From the NCBI GenBank assembly GCA_910589415.1, contig OU342630.1, positions 80,348,186 through 80,412,185 on the forward strand: a stretch of 64,000 nt of DNA, in the 5' to 3' direction. This DNA comes from Malachius bipustulatus. Its lineage: Eukaryota > Arthropoda > Insecta > Coleoptera > Melyridae. Both the position numbers and the translations under genes were made by a program. The notes beneath the pieces are model-generated. The model was not told the DNA's origin and did not search any database. It saw nothing but the letters and a program-made list of their open reading frames with translations. Of this stretch, positions 43,013 to 54,469 are shown piece by piece; the first letter of the stretch is position 1; every line of letters begins with the position of its first letter.

Positions 43013-45990
43013 GTATAGAATAGAATAGAATAGAATAGAATAGAATAGTTTATTTAGTGTCTTGAATGTACAATATTCTTACACGCGTCCATATACATAA
43101 CCACCTAACTACGTTAATTTTTCCATGACAAAAAATTTATAACCGTTCAGAAATCGACATGCCGCTGTTCCAGGTATTCATCTATACTGTAACAAGCTTT
43201 AGAAATTAAATATAATTTTAGTCTGTTGGCAAATATCGAAATCTGAAGATCCTTACAGTCTTCAGATAGTTTGTTGAAGAACTTTATGCCATAAAATCTT
43301 GCACCAGTGACAGATGATGCAAGTCGATGACTTTCTATTCCTAAATCATGCTTAAATCTAGTGGCATATGGATGGGCTGCGTTATCATGGAAACAGTGAG
43401 GATTTTTTCGTACATAACACAAACACTGATATATAAACATTGAAGGCAGGGTCAATATCTTCAGTTCTGTGAAAGAAGGCCTGCAGTCATCCCTGTATCC
43501 CAACCCAGCAACAATCCTGACCGCCCTCCGCTGCAATCTAAAGATGTGATGCCGAATATTGAGGTGTCCCCAAACTATGAGTGCATAGTTCAGATGGGAC
43601 TGAAACAGAGCATGAAAAGCCATCAGAAGTGTGGGTGTAGACACTGTGGCTTTCAAATTGCGAAGAACGAATATGGCCGAGCATAACCTCTTGCACACCA
43701 TCTCTCCATGAGTCCTAAATCTCAGCTTATTATCGATGTGTAAACCTAGATATTTAACCTGATTACAGTAGTCCTCCAGATTCGCAGAGTTTGTAGGACG
43801 CGTTGTAAAGAGCATAGATGCTGACTTATCAACATTGAGCTGGAGTCCATTAGAAATGAACCAACAATTTACAGACTCAACAGCTCTAACTCCATCTCTA
43901 ATAGTGGCGTCCAAATCATGGTCAGAGTTCAAAATCGTTGTATCGTCAGCAAAGAGAACAGAGGCAGAGGACGAAGAAGAAGACGCATTCATGTATTCAG
44001 GAAGGTCGTTTATAAAAATCAGGAATAATAGTGGTCCCAAGACTGAACCTTGAGGCACACCCCTGTTGACAGGTAGAAATGGAGAATTCTGATTATTCAA
44101 CCTTACTGTCTGCTCCCTCTGGGTCAGGAACGATGTAAGAAGTCTTATGCTAACTGGGTGCAGATTATACAGATACAGCTTACGTATCAGAGTAACGTGA
44201 TCAACGCAATCGAACGCTTTGCTCAAATCAAGAAAATTAACGTGTGTAAATTTTCCGTTCTCGAAATTATTCAGAATGTGATCTATCATCTCAATCACAG
44301 CATTAACTGTGCCGCGACCCCTGCGAAAACCGAACTGACTACTCGTGAAATAATTTGATAGTTCGAAATATTTTGTCAATTGATGTTTCAAAATTCGTTC
44401 TAATATCTTGGAAAAAACGGAAAGAATTGCGATAGGTCTAAAATTTCCGGGGTCGTCGGTTGACCCTTTTTTATGAATTGGGATGACCACAGCCCTCTTC
44501 AAGACATTAGGAAAAACGCCCTCTCTGATGCTTTGATTAATTAATTTCGTAAGAGGCAAGATAATTATATCTTTAATATATTTTATGATGTTAACACTGA
44601 GACCATCCACATCCATCACATTACCTGACTTAAGGCTATCAATAGTATCTCTAACTACAATACAAGACACCTCATCAAATTTAAAGTATTCCGCATTTGA
44701 AGGAATACATTTACTGGATTCACACATCATTGTTATAGGATCAACATTCGAATTGGGTAATTCATTCGCAATTTTATCCGCAATGCTGGCAAAATATGAA
44801 TTGAAATTACTAGGAGATAAGACATAGCTTTTGTCACAGTTACTGTTTCTACGTGTTCGACCCTCATTTATAATCTGCCAGGATGATTTTACTGGATTCC
44901 GAGCTGATCTGAGAAAGTTATCATTAGCAGCTAATTTTGCATTTTTTATAGCCTGTCTGTAATGTCCCCTTAGCTTATTTTTGGTAGCCAGATGACATCC
45001 CAAACCGGTTTGCTTAAACAGATCATCGAATAACAAGATCAAATTTCTCAACCTTCTCAGATCGCTATTGAACCATCTGAGTCTATTGTTACGTTTATGA
45101 GTCAGTACGGTCTTACTAGGAAAATACTCTGCACAGCCAGCAGATATGGCTCGAATAAACTCGCTGAACTTATAATTCACGCCTTCATCCGCTGAACATA
45201 TATAATTCCAATCAATGCACTCTAAAAATCTATACAGTTGACATTTCCCAACGGGAGTAATCGGTCGAATAATTTTTCTAACGACAGTAGCAGTATGGTG
45301 TTCATTAGTTGAAAACTGAATTTGAAAGCCCCTGTGGTCTGAGAATCCCGTTTTAACAGGATCTGCAAAAACTGACCCTTCGTTGAAATTACTGAAGGCG
45401 TTGTCTAGACAATTATCTCCACGTGTGGGGAAGTCAACGTGCTTTTTTAGGCCATAGCCAGTCATAAAATCGCAAAGGTATGTAGCCTTTGCATCGTCAT
45501 TACCAAATCTTACATTAAAATCGCCACAGACAATCACATAATGTTTCATAAAATCTAACGAACCAAATATTCCAGACATAATATCAAAAAACACATTAAA
45601 ATCACCTGTAGGTGGACGATAGACTGATATAACATACACATTTATGTGAGATATAAAAATTGAACAAACTTCACAGTCTCCTTCCAGTGATCTCGATGAA
45701 CAGTTCAAAGGATCCGCAACCATAGCCCTTACATCATTATGCACACAGATCATAGAGCCACCACACCTTTGAACACAGCGTGAAAAATGCGATGCAACAG
45801 CATAGTTATTAAAGGACAAACTGACCATTTCGCTGTCAGTTAGCCAGTGTTCCACAATACAGAGAACTAAAAATCTATTCCTATGTTGATCAAGTAGTAT
45901 ATCGACTTCGTCCACTATATTTCGAATCGACTGTACATTTGCACATAACAACGAAAGAGACCTGTTGTATAAAATTGTAGGCTACTTTTT
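43013..45990 (-). mobile_element. Nearly complete Jockey-group LINE
   Basis: Comprises the ORF2 at 43147-45951 (open to a TAG near 45990), a short 3' UTR, and a tail of (TATTC)n on the minus strand, seen as TAGAA repeats at 43016-43046. There is no ORF1. The 5' end sits at about 45990-46010, directly against the long-TIR element at 46011. Target-site duplications were not resolved. Confidence 0.85.
43147..45951 (-). CDS. LINE ORF2: APE-type endonuclease plus reverse transcriptase, 934 codons
   Basis: Uninterrupted. Endonuclease domain (about residues 1-230): LCANVQSIRN at the N-terminus, a catalytic-Glu block around VEHWLTDSE, VYRPPTGDFN, a VIVCGDFNVRFG block and the final SDHRGFQIQF (Ser-Asp-His). 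RT domain (about 470-760): FRPIAILSVFSKILERIL, FGFRRGRGTVNAVIEM, LDLSKAFDCVDH (motif A), RGVPQGSVLGPLLFLIFIND (motif B), SVLFADDTTIL (motif C catalytic DD), then YLGLHIDNKLRF. A C-terminal LQRRAVRIVAGLGYRDDCRP block and FNKLSED complete it. No RNase H and no C-terminal zinc knuckle is seen. The annotated start is a TTG; the frame stays open about 13 codons upstream without an ATG, so the true start is lost or the first residues were truncated. The lack of stops suggests a recent, possibly active-lineage copy. Confidence 0.93.
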   Translation of the reverse strand: MLCANVQSIRNIVDEVDILLDQHRNRFLVLCIVEHWLTDSEMVSLSFNNYAVASHFSRCVQRCGGSMICVHNDVRAMVADPLNCSSRSLEGDCEVCSIFISHINVYVISVYRPPTGDFNVFFDIMSGIFGSLDFMKHYVIVCGDFNVRFGNDDAKATYLCDFMTGYGLKKHVDFPTRGDNCLDNAFSNFNEGSVFADPVKTGFSDHRGFQIQFSTNEHHTATVVRKIIRPITPVGKCQLYRFLECIDWNYICSADEGVNYKFSEFIRAISAGCAEYFPSKTVLTHKRNNRLRWFNSDLRRLRNLILLFDDLFKQTGLGCHLATKNKLRGHYRQAIKNAKLAANDNFLRSARNPVKSSWQIINEGRTRRNSNCDKSYVLSPSNFNSYFASIADKIANELPNSNVDPITMMCESSKCIPSNAEYFKFDEVSCIVVRDTIDSLKSGNVMDVDGLSVNIIKYIKDIIILPLTKLINQSIREGVFPNVLKRAVVIPIHKKGSTDDPGNFRPIAILSVFSKILERILKHQLTKYFELSNYFTSSQFGFRRGRGTVNAVIEMIDHILNNFENGKFTHVNFLDLSKAFDCVDHVTLIRKLYLYNLHPVSIRLLTSFLTQREQTVRLNNQNSPFLPVNRGVPQGSVLGPLLFLIFINDLPEYMNASSSSSSASVLFADDTTILNSDHDLDATIRDGVRAVESVNCWFISNGLQLNVDKSASMLFTTRPTNSANLEDYCNQVKYLGLHIDNKLRFRTHGEMVCKRLCSAIFVLRNLKATVSTPTLLMAFHALFQSHLNYALIVWGHLNIRHHIFRLQRRAVRIVAGLGYRDDCRPSFTELKILTLPSMFIYQCLCYVRKNPHCFHDNAAHPYATRFKHDLGIESHRLASSVTGARFYGIKFFNKLSEDCKDLQISIFANRLKLYLISKACYSIDEYLEQRHVDF

Positions 45991-46010
45991 TCTTTCTAAT
46001 TGAGCCAACC

Positions 46011-47370
46011 CTTTAGGGGAGGGTGGGGTAAATTCGGGCACTAAAATTAAAACCTTCTTTTAATCGTTTGTTTCCATATTTTAACGTTAATTTTTGCGTA
46101 CAGTGAAATTTCAAAGGTTTTAATTTTTATCTGAAGTTTATCTGAGTACACCTAAGTAGTTAAACACGTGTAACGTTATTATCCATCAATATACAGTAGA
46201 ATTTTTTAAAACATTACTGTTTTATTTATCATCAATCAATACACATTTTTATTATTTTTTCTCAAAAATGTGCTTACAAAAAAAATACACTTTGGCCGAA
46301 CGTACCCCATGTTGGGGCAGCTTCAGGCAAGATAGGGGTAGTTTCGGACATGGATGATTTTCTGTAGATTTACAACTGATTAACTTTACTATTCTGAATC
46401 TGAAGCAAGCATTAAAAAATTGTTTTAATTCTTGTACCTATTTTCAAACTGAACTTTTTGAAGATTAATTTTGGAATTATGTGCATCAGCAGTCAATACT
46501 GACAGATGTTCAGAATTTATTTTTGAATCAAGAAATGTATACAGGGTGATTCAGGTTTTACCTACTTAACTCTAGGGAACGATAGAGAATCGAAAAATGA
46601 GTTTGCTTCATTAACTATATTCGTAAAAAGGTAAGAACAAGCCCAGATCTCCGCCACTGGATTGAAGAATTTTTCATCGGAAGTATCACATCATGTACTT
46701 CAATTAGCACAACTACTGTTCAAAATTTCGAATTATTTCAATCAGCCAATTTTTTTATATTTCAAAAATACGAATTTTTTCTTAAGACTTTAACACCCTG
46801 TATTTTCTTAACGAAGCATTTCACGAATATAGTTCATGAAGCAAACTCATATTATTTTTCGATTCTCTATTTTTCCCTAGAGTTAATAAGGTAAAACCTG
46901 AATCACCCTGTATGTATAGAATATTATAAAATTTTAATGTCATATACCACAATCATTAATTATTTAGTCCGAACGTCCGAACCTGCCCCAAGTTCCGACT
47001 TTGTTTGAATCTGCCATAACATAGTAAAAAACGTGTAAAAAAATCAGGGTTAGGTTTCTAAACTCCGCAAGGGCTAGAAATTGTAAGTTTATGTTTGTGT
47101 AATTTAACAGAAATTTAGCAAAAAATAATTATTTATAAAAATATTTATTAGTGTATGAGCTTTAGAAATCAGAAAAGTTTATCTGATTCTCCTAAAAGTT
47201 TATGAAAACATTTTTTCTACAAAAAGAAGAATCAGCACAGAACTTTTGTCACTAAAATAGATTATGCGCATCGAATATTTATATTACCAACCAAAAACAA
47301 TTTATCTTACTTCTAAGGTGAAACGTCCGAATGTCCCCCATGTTCGAATCTACCCCACTCTCCTCTATTT
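46011..47370. mobile_element. 1.36-kb element with long imperfect inverted repeats (GGGGTAAATTCGGGC ends)
   Basis: TTTAGGGGAGGGTGGGGTAA at the left mirrors CTACCCCACTCTCCTCTATT at the right. A second internal pair, GTACCCCATGTTGGGGCAG near 46305 and ACCTGCCCCAAGTTCCGAC near 46980, continues the fold. The interior is AT-rich, non-coding, and hosts the foldback element at 46540-46912. Confidence 0.65.
46540..46912. mobile_element. 373-bp foldback MITE with TACAGGGTGATTCAGG ends, TSD TGTA
   Basis: TACAGGGTGATTCAGGTTTT and its inverse AAAACCTGAATCACCCTGTA bound arms of about 100 bp that include TAGGGAACGATAGAGAATCG and its near-inverse. TGTA flanks both sides (46536-46539, 46913-46916). It sits between the two arms of the 46011-47370 element and is therefore the later insertion. 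Confidence 0.85.
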
Positions 47371-48285
47371 ACCTTTTTCCTGTACATGATGCCCGTGAAA
47401 AAGTGGACACCTATATCACCACCAATTAACCTTTCATTTCAAATTTTTTTTAACTGGTAGACCAATAATAATAACTGTTAATTGCTGCGATCTTTATTGA
47501 TCTTTATTCAAAACTATGCCCGACTTGAAGACTATATTCACTCCGATTACCGATTTGTTCGTCGCAAAATATATCTTATTTTCACTGCATAATTCTGCCG
47601 ACGGAACTCTAGTTCCACAACGAAAAATGTCAAAATAATTTTATATTAAAAATATGAAATTCTAGTTAAATAGACCATTAAATAAACAAAGGATGTAATT
47701 TTAATGGAATTTCAATGCATTGTTGAAAGTTTTCAGACTAGTACATATTCCATATTTTATCTCTTCGTGTTATTCATGTAGGGTAGATATATAGGTATGT
47801 ATGTAATTCCATTTTCACCACAAGGGCGTATTATATGTTGGACTCGCGTTGGGTGGATCTGTATAATTATACTACCTACGTGAAAGGATGTGGACAGTAT
47901 CAGTTTACAGGGGCAAAAACGGAACAAAATAATGCAATCTCATTTCATTAAAACCCGTACTGCTTTACTGGAGAAAAAACTCAAGAATTAAATCATAAAG
48001 AATTTAATAATAAACCTCGGTTCCACGTCAAACCATTTAGTAGGAAGGACATTTCAATATGTAGTCGTTCCCCAGTGATGCTAGCTAAAGCTATCACGAA
48101 CGAACGCCGACACAGCGTTTAATCTTGTCAGTACGCGAGTCCAACAACAAACATTCATTATTGAGTCCCGGTATATCTAGAGAGACTTCGTTTTATTGGA
48201 ACGTGATGTTTTCCATGTCATTTCCAACCTCCACAAGTCGATCTCGGCAGCGGAAAATCAATCCCACCAATACTGTCACCTTTAC
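47371..48285. other. No recognisable gene; target region of the LTR element
   Basis: AT-rich with a GC-richer end (48120-48285). The final TTAC (48282-48285) is the left half of the LTR element's target duplication. Confidence 0.45.
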
Positions 48286-49111
48286 TGCAGCGTGCCTTGC
48301 ACGCTACGTTTTCTTTTTCAAAATTTTAATTCTCGATTTGGAATATTTTTATAAAGTTCAGAAAAGTTATGATTGACTGTACATTTTCGCTGATGTAAGA
48401 GGCTGTATTAGGCAAAGATCACGAACGAACACCTGACAGCTATTAAGAAATCCTTGCTTTTGTTATTTGAGTAAGACGTAGAAAACATGTCTAGTCGATT
48501 TTCTGTCCCGGTTCTGGGTTTTCAGAGTTTGAAAAGTATATCATCTTATGCGAATTAATTTTCCGCGTCTAATGAGACCACTCTCATCTTGCTACTCAAG
48601 ATTTCCGATTAGTTATCCAGATAAAACCTAAAAGATTATTTCTTTGGGTGTGGGTTAAAAAAACATGAAACGATAGTTGAGGAAACATATAAAAAAAACT
48701 TGCGTTTTGTTCTGGGACACGACAAGCCTCGAGTATAAGCGGATTCACGATTGTGAAATTTAAGTTTGGATATAGGGAGAACGGGAGAGGTTGATCGTAC
48801 TGCCGATGGTGTACTAGAGTATATGAGAATCGATCCGTCAATGTCGCGTGCGAGTTTTAAGTGTTGCATACTGTCGATGATGATATTTGGAGTGAAAGTG
48901 GGTCACCAAGTTCGGTTGGACAGTGGTTAAGGCGCATGCGATAGCGTCATCCCCAAAAAATTATAAAGGGAGGTAAAGGACGCTTCAGGTTCATTTTCCG
49001 GTCTAAATTCGACAGGTCATGTAGCTTGTCTACAAGTTCGTAAATTAGTATTAGTCCCTTGTGTGAGACGTTATTATGGTGAAGTTGTTTCCGTGAAAGA
49101 TGCAGTCTTAC

Positions 49112-49175
49112 GTGAGTAATCTTTTGAATTTAATTTTGGTCATCATAACTAATGTTCGCTTTCTTGTCTTTACAG
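49112..49175 (+). other. Putative 64-nt leader intron within the LTR
   Basis: GTGAGTAAT donor, CTAAT branch-like motif at about 49149 and a TTTCTTGTCTTTACAG acceptor: all three signals sit within a span typical of short insect introns. The same sequence occurs in the 3' LTR at 56663-56726. It lies downstream of the candidate TATA box. Confidence 0.45.
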
Positions 49176-49221
49176 ACAAGGGACGTGGTTTTGGACTTAC
49201 GTACTACTAGATTAGGTTTTG

Positions 49222-49300
49222 GAACGTAGTCTTGGACGTAGTCTTGGACGTAGTCTTGGACGTAGTCTTGGACGTAGTTTTGGGACGTGGGTTTGGACGT
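49222..49300. repeat. 12-bp minisatellite GTAGTCTTGGAC
   Basis: Four or five tandem copies of GTAGTCTTGGAC grading into GTAGTTTTG variants; present identically in the 3' LTR at about 56773-56851. The minus-strand ORF over it (repeated QDYV) is a by-product. Confidence 0.9.
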
Positions 49301-51063
49301 AGTTTTGAATGTAGTTTTGAACTTTAGTTTTGATTTACTTTTGAGTTTCAAGTTCTAGAATGTTAGGTCCCGACTTCCAGTTTTGATTTTTAACTACTAA
49401 TTTCCGATTTCCAGTTTTTAATTTCGATCTTTGAATTTCTAAGTTTTAACTTTTGATTCCTGAATTTTAATTTCGAACTTCTAGTTTCTGAGTTTTGAGT
49501 TCCAACTTTCAATTTTCTAATTTACACGAAAGTTTACATAAAGATTCGATCATGTGGAGGCTTATGTAGGTACCTACCTAGGTAGGTATACTAACCTGTG
49601 TGAAGGGTGATGTTTGAAGAAGCTTGGAGAAATAAAGAAGAGTGGTGGAGTTTAGTTTGTAGACATGGAAGGTTTCATCAGGCAGAGGTCCTAGTACGTT
49701 GATATTTGGTCATCACAAGGTAGCAGGGAGAGCAGTCCAGCTCATCCGGCACCTAGAGCATCCACCAAGGGGTGCTAACACCAGTGCAAAGGCAGTTCCA
49801 GCAACCATGCCGGTCTAGTCTTTGATCATCGCGCTTAGGTTAGAGGAACCTTAGTTCGTCAGTTTTGAGATGGAGTTTTGAAGAATAAGGTATGTCTTTA
49901 TGAGTGAATAAACTTTTGCTATTTTCCGATAATCAAGAAAATTAAATAAATTCAAGTACAGTGTTTAATTGATTTCATCACCTATGACTTTCTAAGTGAA
50001 TTTGATTTTTGATAATATGTTATGAACTTTTATTGTGGTCAACAAGTGACTAATGTAATGGTTATGTGTAAAAATAATTTATTAAATTTATCGTATGTGT
50101 TTAGGATTTCGAGTTGGAGATGATCATTTTCTAAATTAAATTTTGAATTTCAGATTTTGTAGGTAGATACCTGTTTTTATATTGAAACTTTTGCTTAAGA
50201 TAAATTTAAATTTTTGAGAAATAATCTCTGATCTAACTCCGAGTTCTATTCAGAATCATACCTATGTGTTATAGTTTAGAAATTGTTTAATAGAATTTGA
50301 GCTTTGGAAATTTTTATCTGAACTATTGAAATGATATAGGTACCTATCTTGAATTTTAATCATGTAAGTTTGATATCATTGGTAATAAGGTAATATTTAT
50401 GTTTGAATATTTGAGTCAGGATTACTGATTTTAATTATTAAATTGATTGTTGATATGTAAGATCTATTGGTGATTGCCAGTCTATTGTACTGATGATGAA
50501 ATTGATTTTAATAAATCTTTGTATTAAAATTCAACAATTTTAGAGTTTTGAGAATCAACCCTCCTCATGTTCTTTTAAATTATTTATTCAATCAGTAGAG
50601 TAACATCAAGAATAAGGCGATATATCCTGGTATATTTTGGTGAGGTTTATTAATTTTTGGTTATTGTTTTTAAAATTGTTAGGAGTTACTACGGGTCCAG
50701 TCTGGTTCGGTGAATGCTGGATTTTCCAGAGGAAGGCCACATTTATCTGTCCCGGGCTGGATAATCACAACGAATCTTTTGTTTAAGTTTGGTTTTGGTT
50801 TGATACTTTGGAAAATTTAGACGATCACTTTTCAAAATTTAAAGTTTATTTTTGTTTCGACATTTAGAATATTTGGGTGGGGCATTCCAAATTTGATATG
50901 TTCCACTCGACAGGCCAATGTGGCTAATGTTACAAATTTGCCCAGTCACATTGAGATCTGTCAATAGCCACCTCCTTCCTTTCGGGGTTAAGGTAAGTGA
51001 ATTATTATCTTTTTTATTGTTCAACTTTTTGAGTGGGAGTAAGCGAGGGGGAGGAAGGCTCCA

Positions 51064-51085
51064 AGTGGTGCCGTGACCAGGATAA
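51064..51085 (+). other. Primer-binding-site-like sequence
   Basis: AG then TGGTGCCGTGACCAGGAT directly after the LTR's terminal CA. The leading TGG complements a tRNA CCA tail, as expected for minus-strand priming; the priming tRNA was not identified. Confidence 0.7.
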
Positions 51086-51622
51086 ATCAATCTCCTTATT
51101 CTTTTTTCGAAAACTTTCTCAAACTTTGAGAAGAATTAATGAACATGAGGTGTTGGTGTTTTCATAATTTTTGAGAGAAAAACTTTTTCAAAATTTAGAC
51201 AAGTAAAGACAAATACCTTTCTTAGTTGCGTAAAGTTTACAGATGGACTAAAACCAAAAGGTAAGGTTTGAAATTTTCAACGAAGGACTTCGAGGGAATT
51301 CAGACCTGTGGTATTTGAGTCCGTGTTGTTTTCTTTTTGACGTTTCAGCTTTTTAGGTTCCAGCCCAGACGGTGTGGTAAACCTGAAGATGTGGTTTTCG
51401 AGTTCGATAATTTTTTAATTTTTCAGCTTAGGTGGAGTTACAGATAGAATCAGCAACAATCTGATTTTTGAAATTTTGGTTTTGGATAATTCTGTTAGGT
51501 CAGGTCAAGTCAACTAAGAAAAGGAACGACAATTTTCGTTTTCTTTGTTTCAGGTAAAGTTGGTTGAAAAGTCTTGTTTGAGAATTTTGAGGCAAAAATT
51601 TTTTTTGAGATAAATAGTGAAA

Positions 51623-51697
51623 ATGGATTTCATTGAGGAAGATACTGCAGTCGGTTTTGAGGTCGTTGATCTCAAGGTAGATGAGATGAAGTTATAA
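51623..51697 (+). pseudogene. Remnant of the gag start (24 codons)
   Basis: An ATG in a good context (GTGAAAATGG) opens a 24-residue acidic peptide, MDFIEEDTAVGFEVVDLKVD and four more residues, then stops. A TTTTCTTTGTTTCAG acceptor-like site lies 70 bp upstream, at about 51553. Its place after the leader suits the start of gag, but no gag domain follows; the deletion point appears to be just downstream. Confidence 0.4.
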
Positions 51698-51785
51698 AAT
51701 TTTGAGTTAGGGTTCTTTTTCGTCCTTTTCCGCCCTGCACCGTCTAAAGCGAAAACTGACAGTCCTTTTTTTTTATAGCAACATC

Positions 51786-52250
51786 ATGAGCTTATTCTTT
51801 TTTGGTTTTTGGACCTCGGACAGGTGTATATCGTGTGTACCAGTGAATGGTAGTTTTTATAAGGATGTTGATTATAGTTCTTTTGACCCAGTCGATTTCT
51901 CCAATCGACTTAAATGGCAGTCCGAAGTGAGCAAAGTTCCTAAACTTTATCCCAAAATCCAAGAGAAAATTAGAAAATCTTTTGAGAAAAATGTTAAGAG
52001 ATATAACCTTCGTAGGCGAGAAGTTAATTATCAGGAAGGTGATAAAGTGTGGAAGAAAAACTTCGTTCTTTCCAAAGCGGTCGATAAGTTTTCTAAGAAA
52101 TTAGCTCCGAAATATGTCCCGGCTATGATAAAGAAAATTAAAGGTACTGGTAAGGTTGTTGTTCTTTCAGATCTGTCAGGAAAAATCCTGGGAGATTTTC
52201 ACGTAAGTGATATTAAACCATTTGTTGAGATCCAGAATAGCCAGTGTTAG
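51786..52250 (+). pseudogene. Integrase C-terminal segment of a Gypsy-type Pol
   Basis: A 154-codon frame. From about residue 40 on it carries FSNRLKWQSEVSKVPKLYPK, a NVKRYNLRRREVNYQEGDKV stretch (the YxxRRRxVxYxxGDxVW block that follows the integrase core), FSKKLAPKYVPAMIKKIKG (chromo/GPY-F-like region, LAPKYxGPxxI) and GDFHVSDIKPF, the typical end of Gypsy Pol. Zinc-binding and DDE domains, RT, RNase H and protease are absent; the first ~35 residues look unrelated and mark the deletion junction. It cannot integrate anything on its own, so the copy needed enzymes in trans. Confidence 0.8.
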
Positions 52251-53218
52251 TGTAGAGCGCGCTTTAGGGGTGACCTAGTTGTGTTGTATTCAAGTTGGCG
52301 CCCCTAGTGTAAAGCTCCGTTCACACGCAAAGGCGAAATAAATCCTATTTGTTTTTAGTTTGAGAATTTAGAAAGAATTCGTTTAGTGTGTCAATAGTAA
52401 GTTTTTCAGTAAATTTAGTTACGGTTTTGGAGAAAAAGTAAAGGTTGTTTAGAGTCAGGAGTCTTTGTAGAGGTTGAGTCGAGTTTAGAGAAAATCCTTT
52501 TATAGGTACTTAGGTTAAAATAATTTGAGACTGATAACGTTAGCGTACAAATTAAATAAATTTAGCTAACCTACCAGTAATTGTTGTTGAGGTAGAGGTT
52601 GAGTTACATTTTAGTCATGGCCAGACTAATTTGTAAAATATTTTTAAACGGTCGCGTTAGAGCCCCATGCAAATAAGTGAGCTACGTGACTAGGCGTTAG
52701 GTTGAGTTGATTTAGGTGAGTTCTTAATTGAAAATTTCGAGTTCTGTTAGAGTTGATAATTGGCATAATCTAAATATAAATCTGAGCTGTTATCATCCTA
52801 ACAGTAACTTTCAGGAACGATCCGTTGAGTAGAGTTGAGAATTGAGGTAGTTATAATATTTTTAGGTTGAGATCTTGAAAAAAAAAAAAAAGCTCCTGAT
52901 GATAAAAATCTTTTCCATTCCTTTGATTAAGGTTAAGTCGAGTCAATATTTTTAGCTAGAGTTTGAGATTCAATAAGTACAGTTAGTTGAGATTTAAGAA
53001 TTCTTTCAGTTGACACATTATCTTGAATATCTTTAATGGTGTTTAATTTTGGCGGAACAACATTAACCGGGTGGTTAATGAGTTATGATTGGAAATTAAC
53101 TATACAGATTTTGACAAGAAATTTTGAGTTTTAAAAGTCTCTTCATTTGTAAGAACTTTTCAAGTTTGCTCTGTTGAGAACATTTGAGTGGTATGACAGT
53201 CAAGGATAAGGTCTTTTT

Positions 53219-53505
53219 CGAAAATTTTCTTTTTGAAAATTTTCATTCTTTTAATTGAGATAGAGTTCGTTGGTAAGTAAAACCACATATAGGTCCAACG
53301 TTTGAGATTTGATTTTCTTTTTGAAAATTTTATTCTGTAATAATTGAGATAGAGTTCGTTGGTAAGTAAAACCACATATAGGTCCAACGGTTGAGATTTG
53401 ATTTTCTTTTTGAAAATTTTATTCTTTGAGATAGAGTTCATTGGTAAGTAAAACCACTTCATAGGTCCAATGATTGAGATTTGGTTTCTCGTTTGAAAAA
53501 TTTTC
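53219..53505. repeat. Three tandem copies of a ~85-bp unit
   Basis: Each copy has TGAGATAGAGTTCGTTGGTA, AGTAAAACCAC, AGGTCCAACG, GAGATTTGATTTTC and TTTTTGAAAATTTTATTC. The third copy is the most diverged (ATTGG for GTTGG, CCAATG for CCAACG). Confidence 0.9.
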
Positions 53506-54469
53506 TTTAGACAATGACAACATCTTTGGGGTTATTTTTGGTACTTTCCACCCTGGTGCTACCTAAAGAGAAAGTATCCAGCCATTTTGAAAATAGGTCC
53601 AGTGGCTGATTTCTTGTATATATTTCTATACGCTTCTTTCCTTTCCTTTTCCGCTGTTTACGGCACACATATAAGTTCGTCTTTAATCTTTTTTCTATCT
53701 CTTTCAATCTAAATTTATAATAATTCATATCTTCATAGCGGGTGAACGAACCACTTTGCAACATATACCATTTCAACATTTAATATCTTTAGCCCTTTTT
53801 AAAGTAAAATATGCATCATCCTCTTGAGGAGAACCTTAAATATATGTAAGGCATGTTCCTATATGCCATCCCTTTTTGGGCCATAATTTATAACATCCAT
53901 TCTAATTATGAATGGCGGTTATCCTGGCCATTAGACCCGTCCCGGTAAATGAGGATTCTCTTGGACTTCTCCATCCATTTAAGGTTGGATCCAATTTCTT
54001 TTGGTCCTTCAAATATTAATTCAGTTTGGAGAATTGTTTCCAAGTTCTTTTAAGTAAAGTAGGGACTTTACTCCCTATATTTTGACGTCAAGTTCCACCT
54101 TAGTCAACATATCAGTATAATTCTGAAGGTCTAACACATTTGTGTAAGTTTTAGAGTAATGAATTGAAGTTGAGATAGTTTTGAGTCTTTGAGTTTAGGT
54201 GTCTGGGTAAGTCTCGACGGGTTCTTGAGTAAGAATGGCCGCACAGTTCCAGTACCACTTTGAGTCGTTCAGTAGAGAAATTTAGTGACGTAGGTCTCAG
54301 TAGAGGGAAATCTTGGAAAATTAAATCTGTCTTACTACTGATACTTAGCGTTCGCGTTAATTAATTTTGAGAAATAAAATCCGAGTTGGAGTTTCAGAAT
54401 TTCATCTATTCTTGTGTTTTTGATAACCACTTGACTGAATCTTGTTGAATAATTTGGACGTTTTTGGAA

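Larger units (their letters stand above)
48286..51063 (+). repeat. 5' LTR, 2,778 bp
   Basis: TG...CA ends. ATTATAAAGGG near 48959 is a plausible TATA box, with transcription likely starting within the next 30-40 bp. GAATAAAC near 49907 and TTTAATAAAT near 50510 are possible polyadenylation signals. It contains a 12-bp minisatellite (49222-49300), a compact intron-like segment (49112-49175) and a strong donor AAG|GTAAGT at 50993. At nearly 2.8 kb it is far longer than the few hundred bp usual for insect Gypsy LTRs. Confidence 0.93.

Noticed and set aside
49130..49351. 73-codon ORF with repeated QDYV, found again at 56681-56902
   Set aside because: It is the translation of the 12-bp minisatellite on the antisense strand of each LTR.
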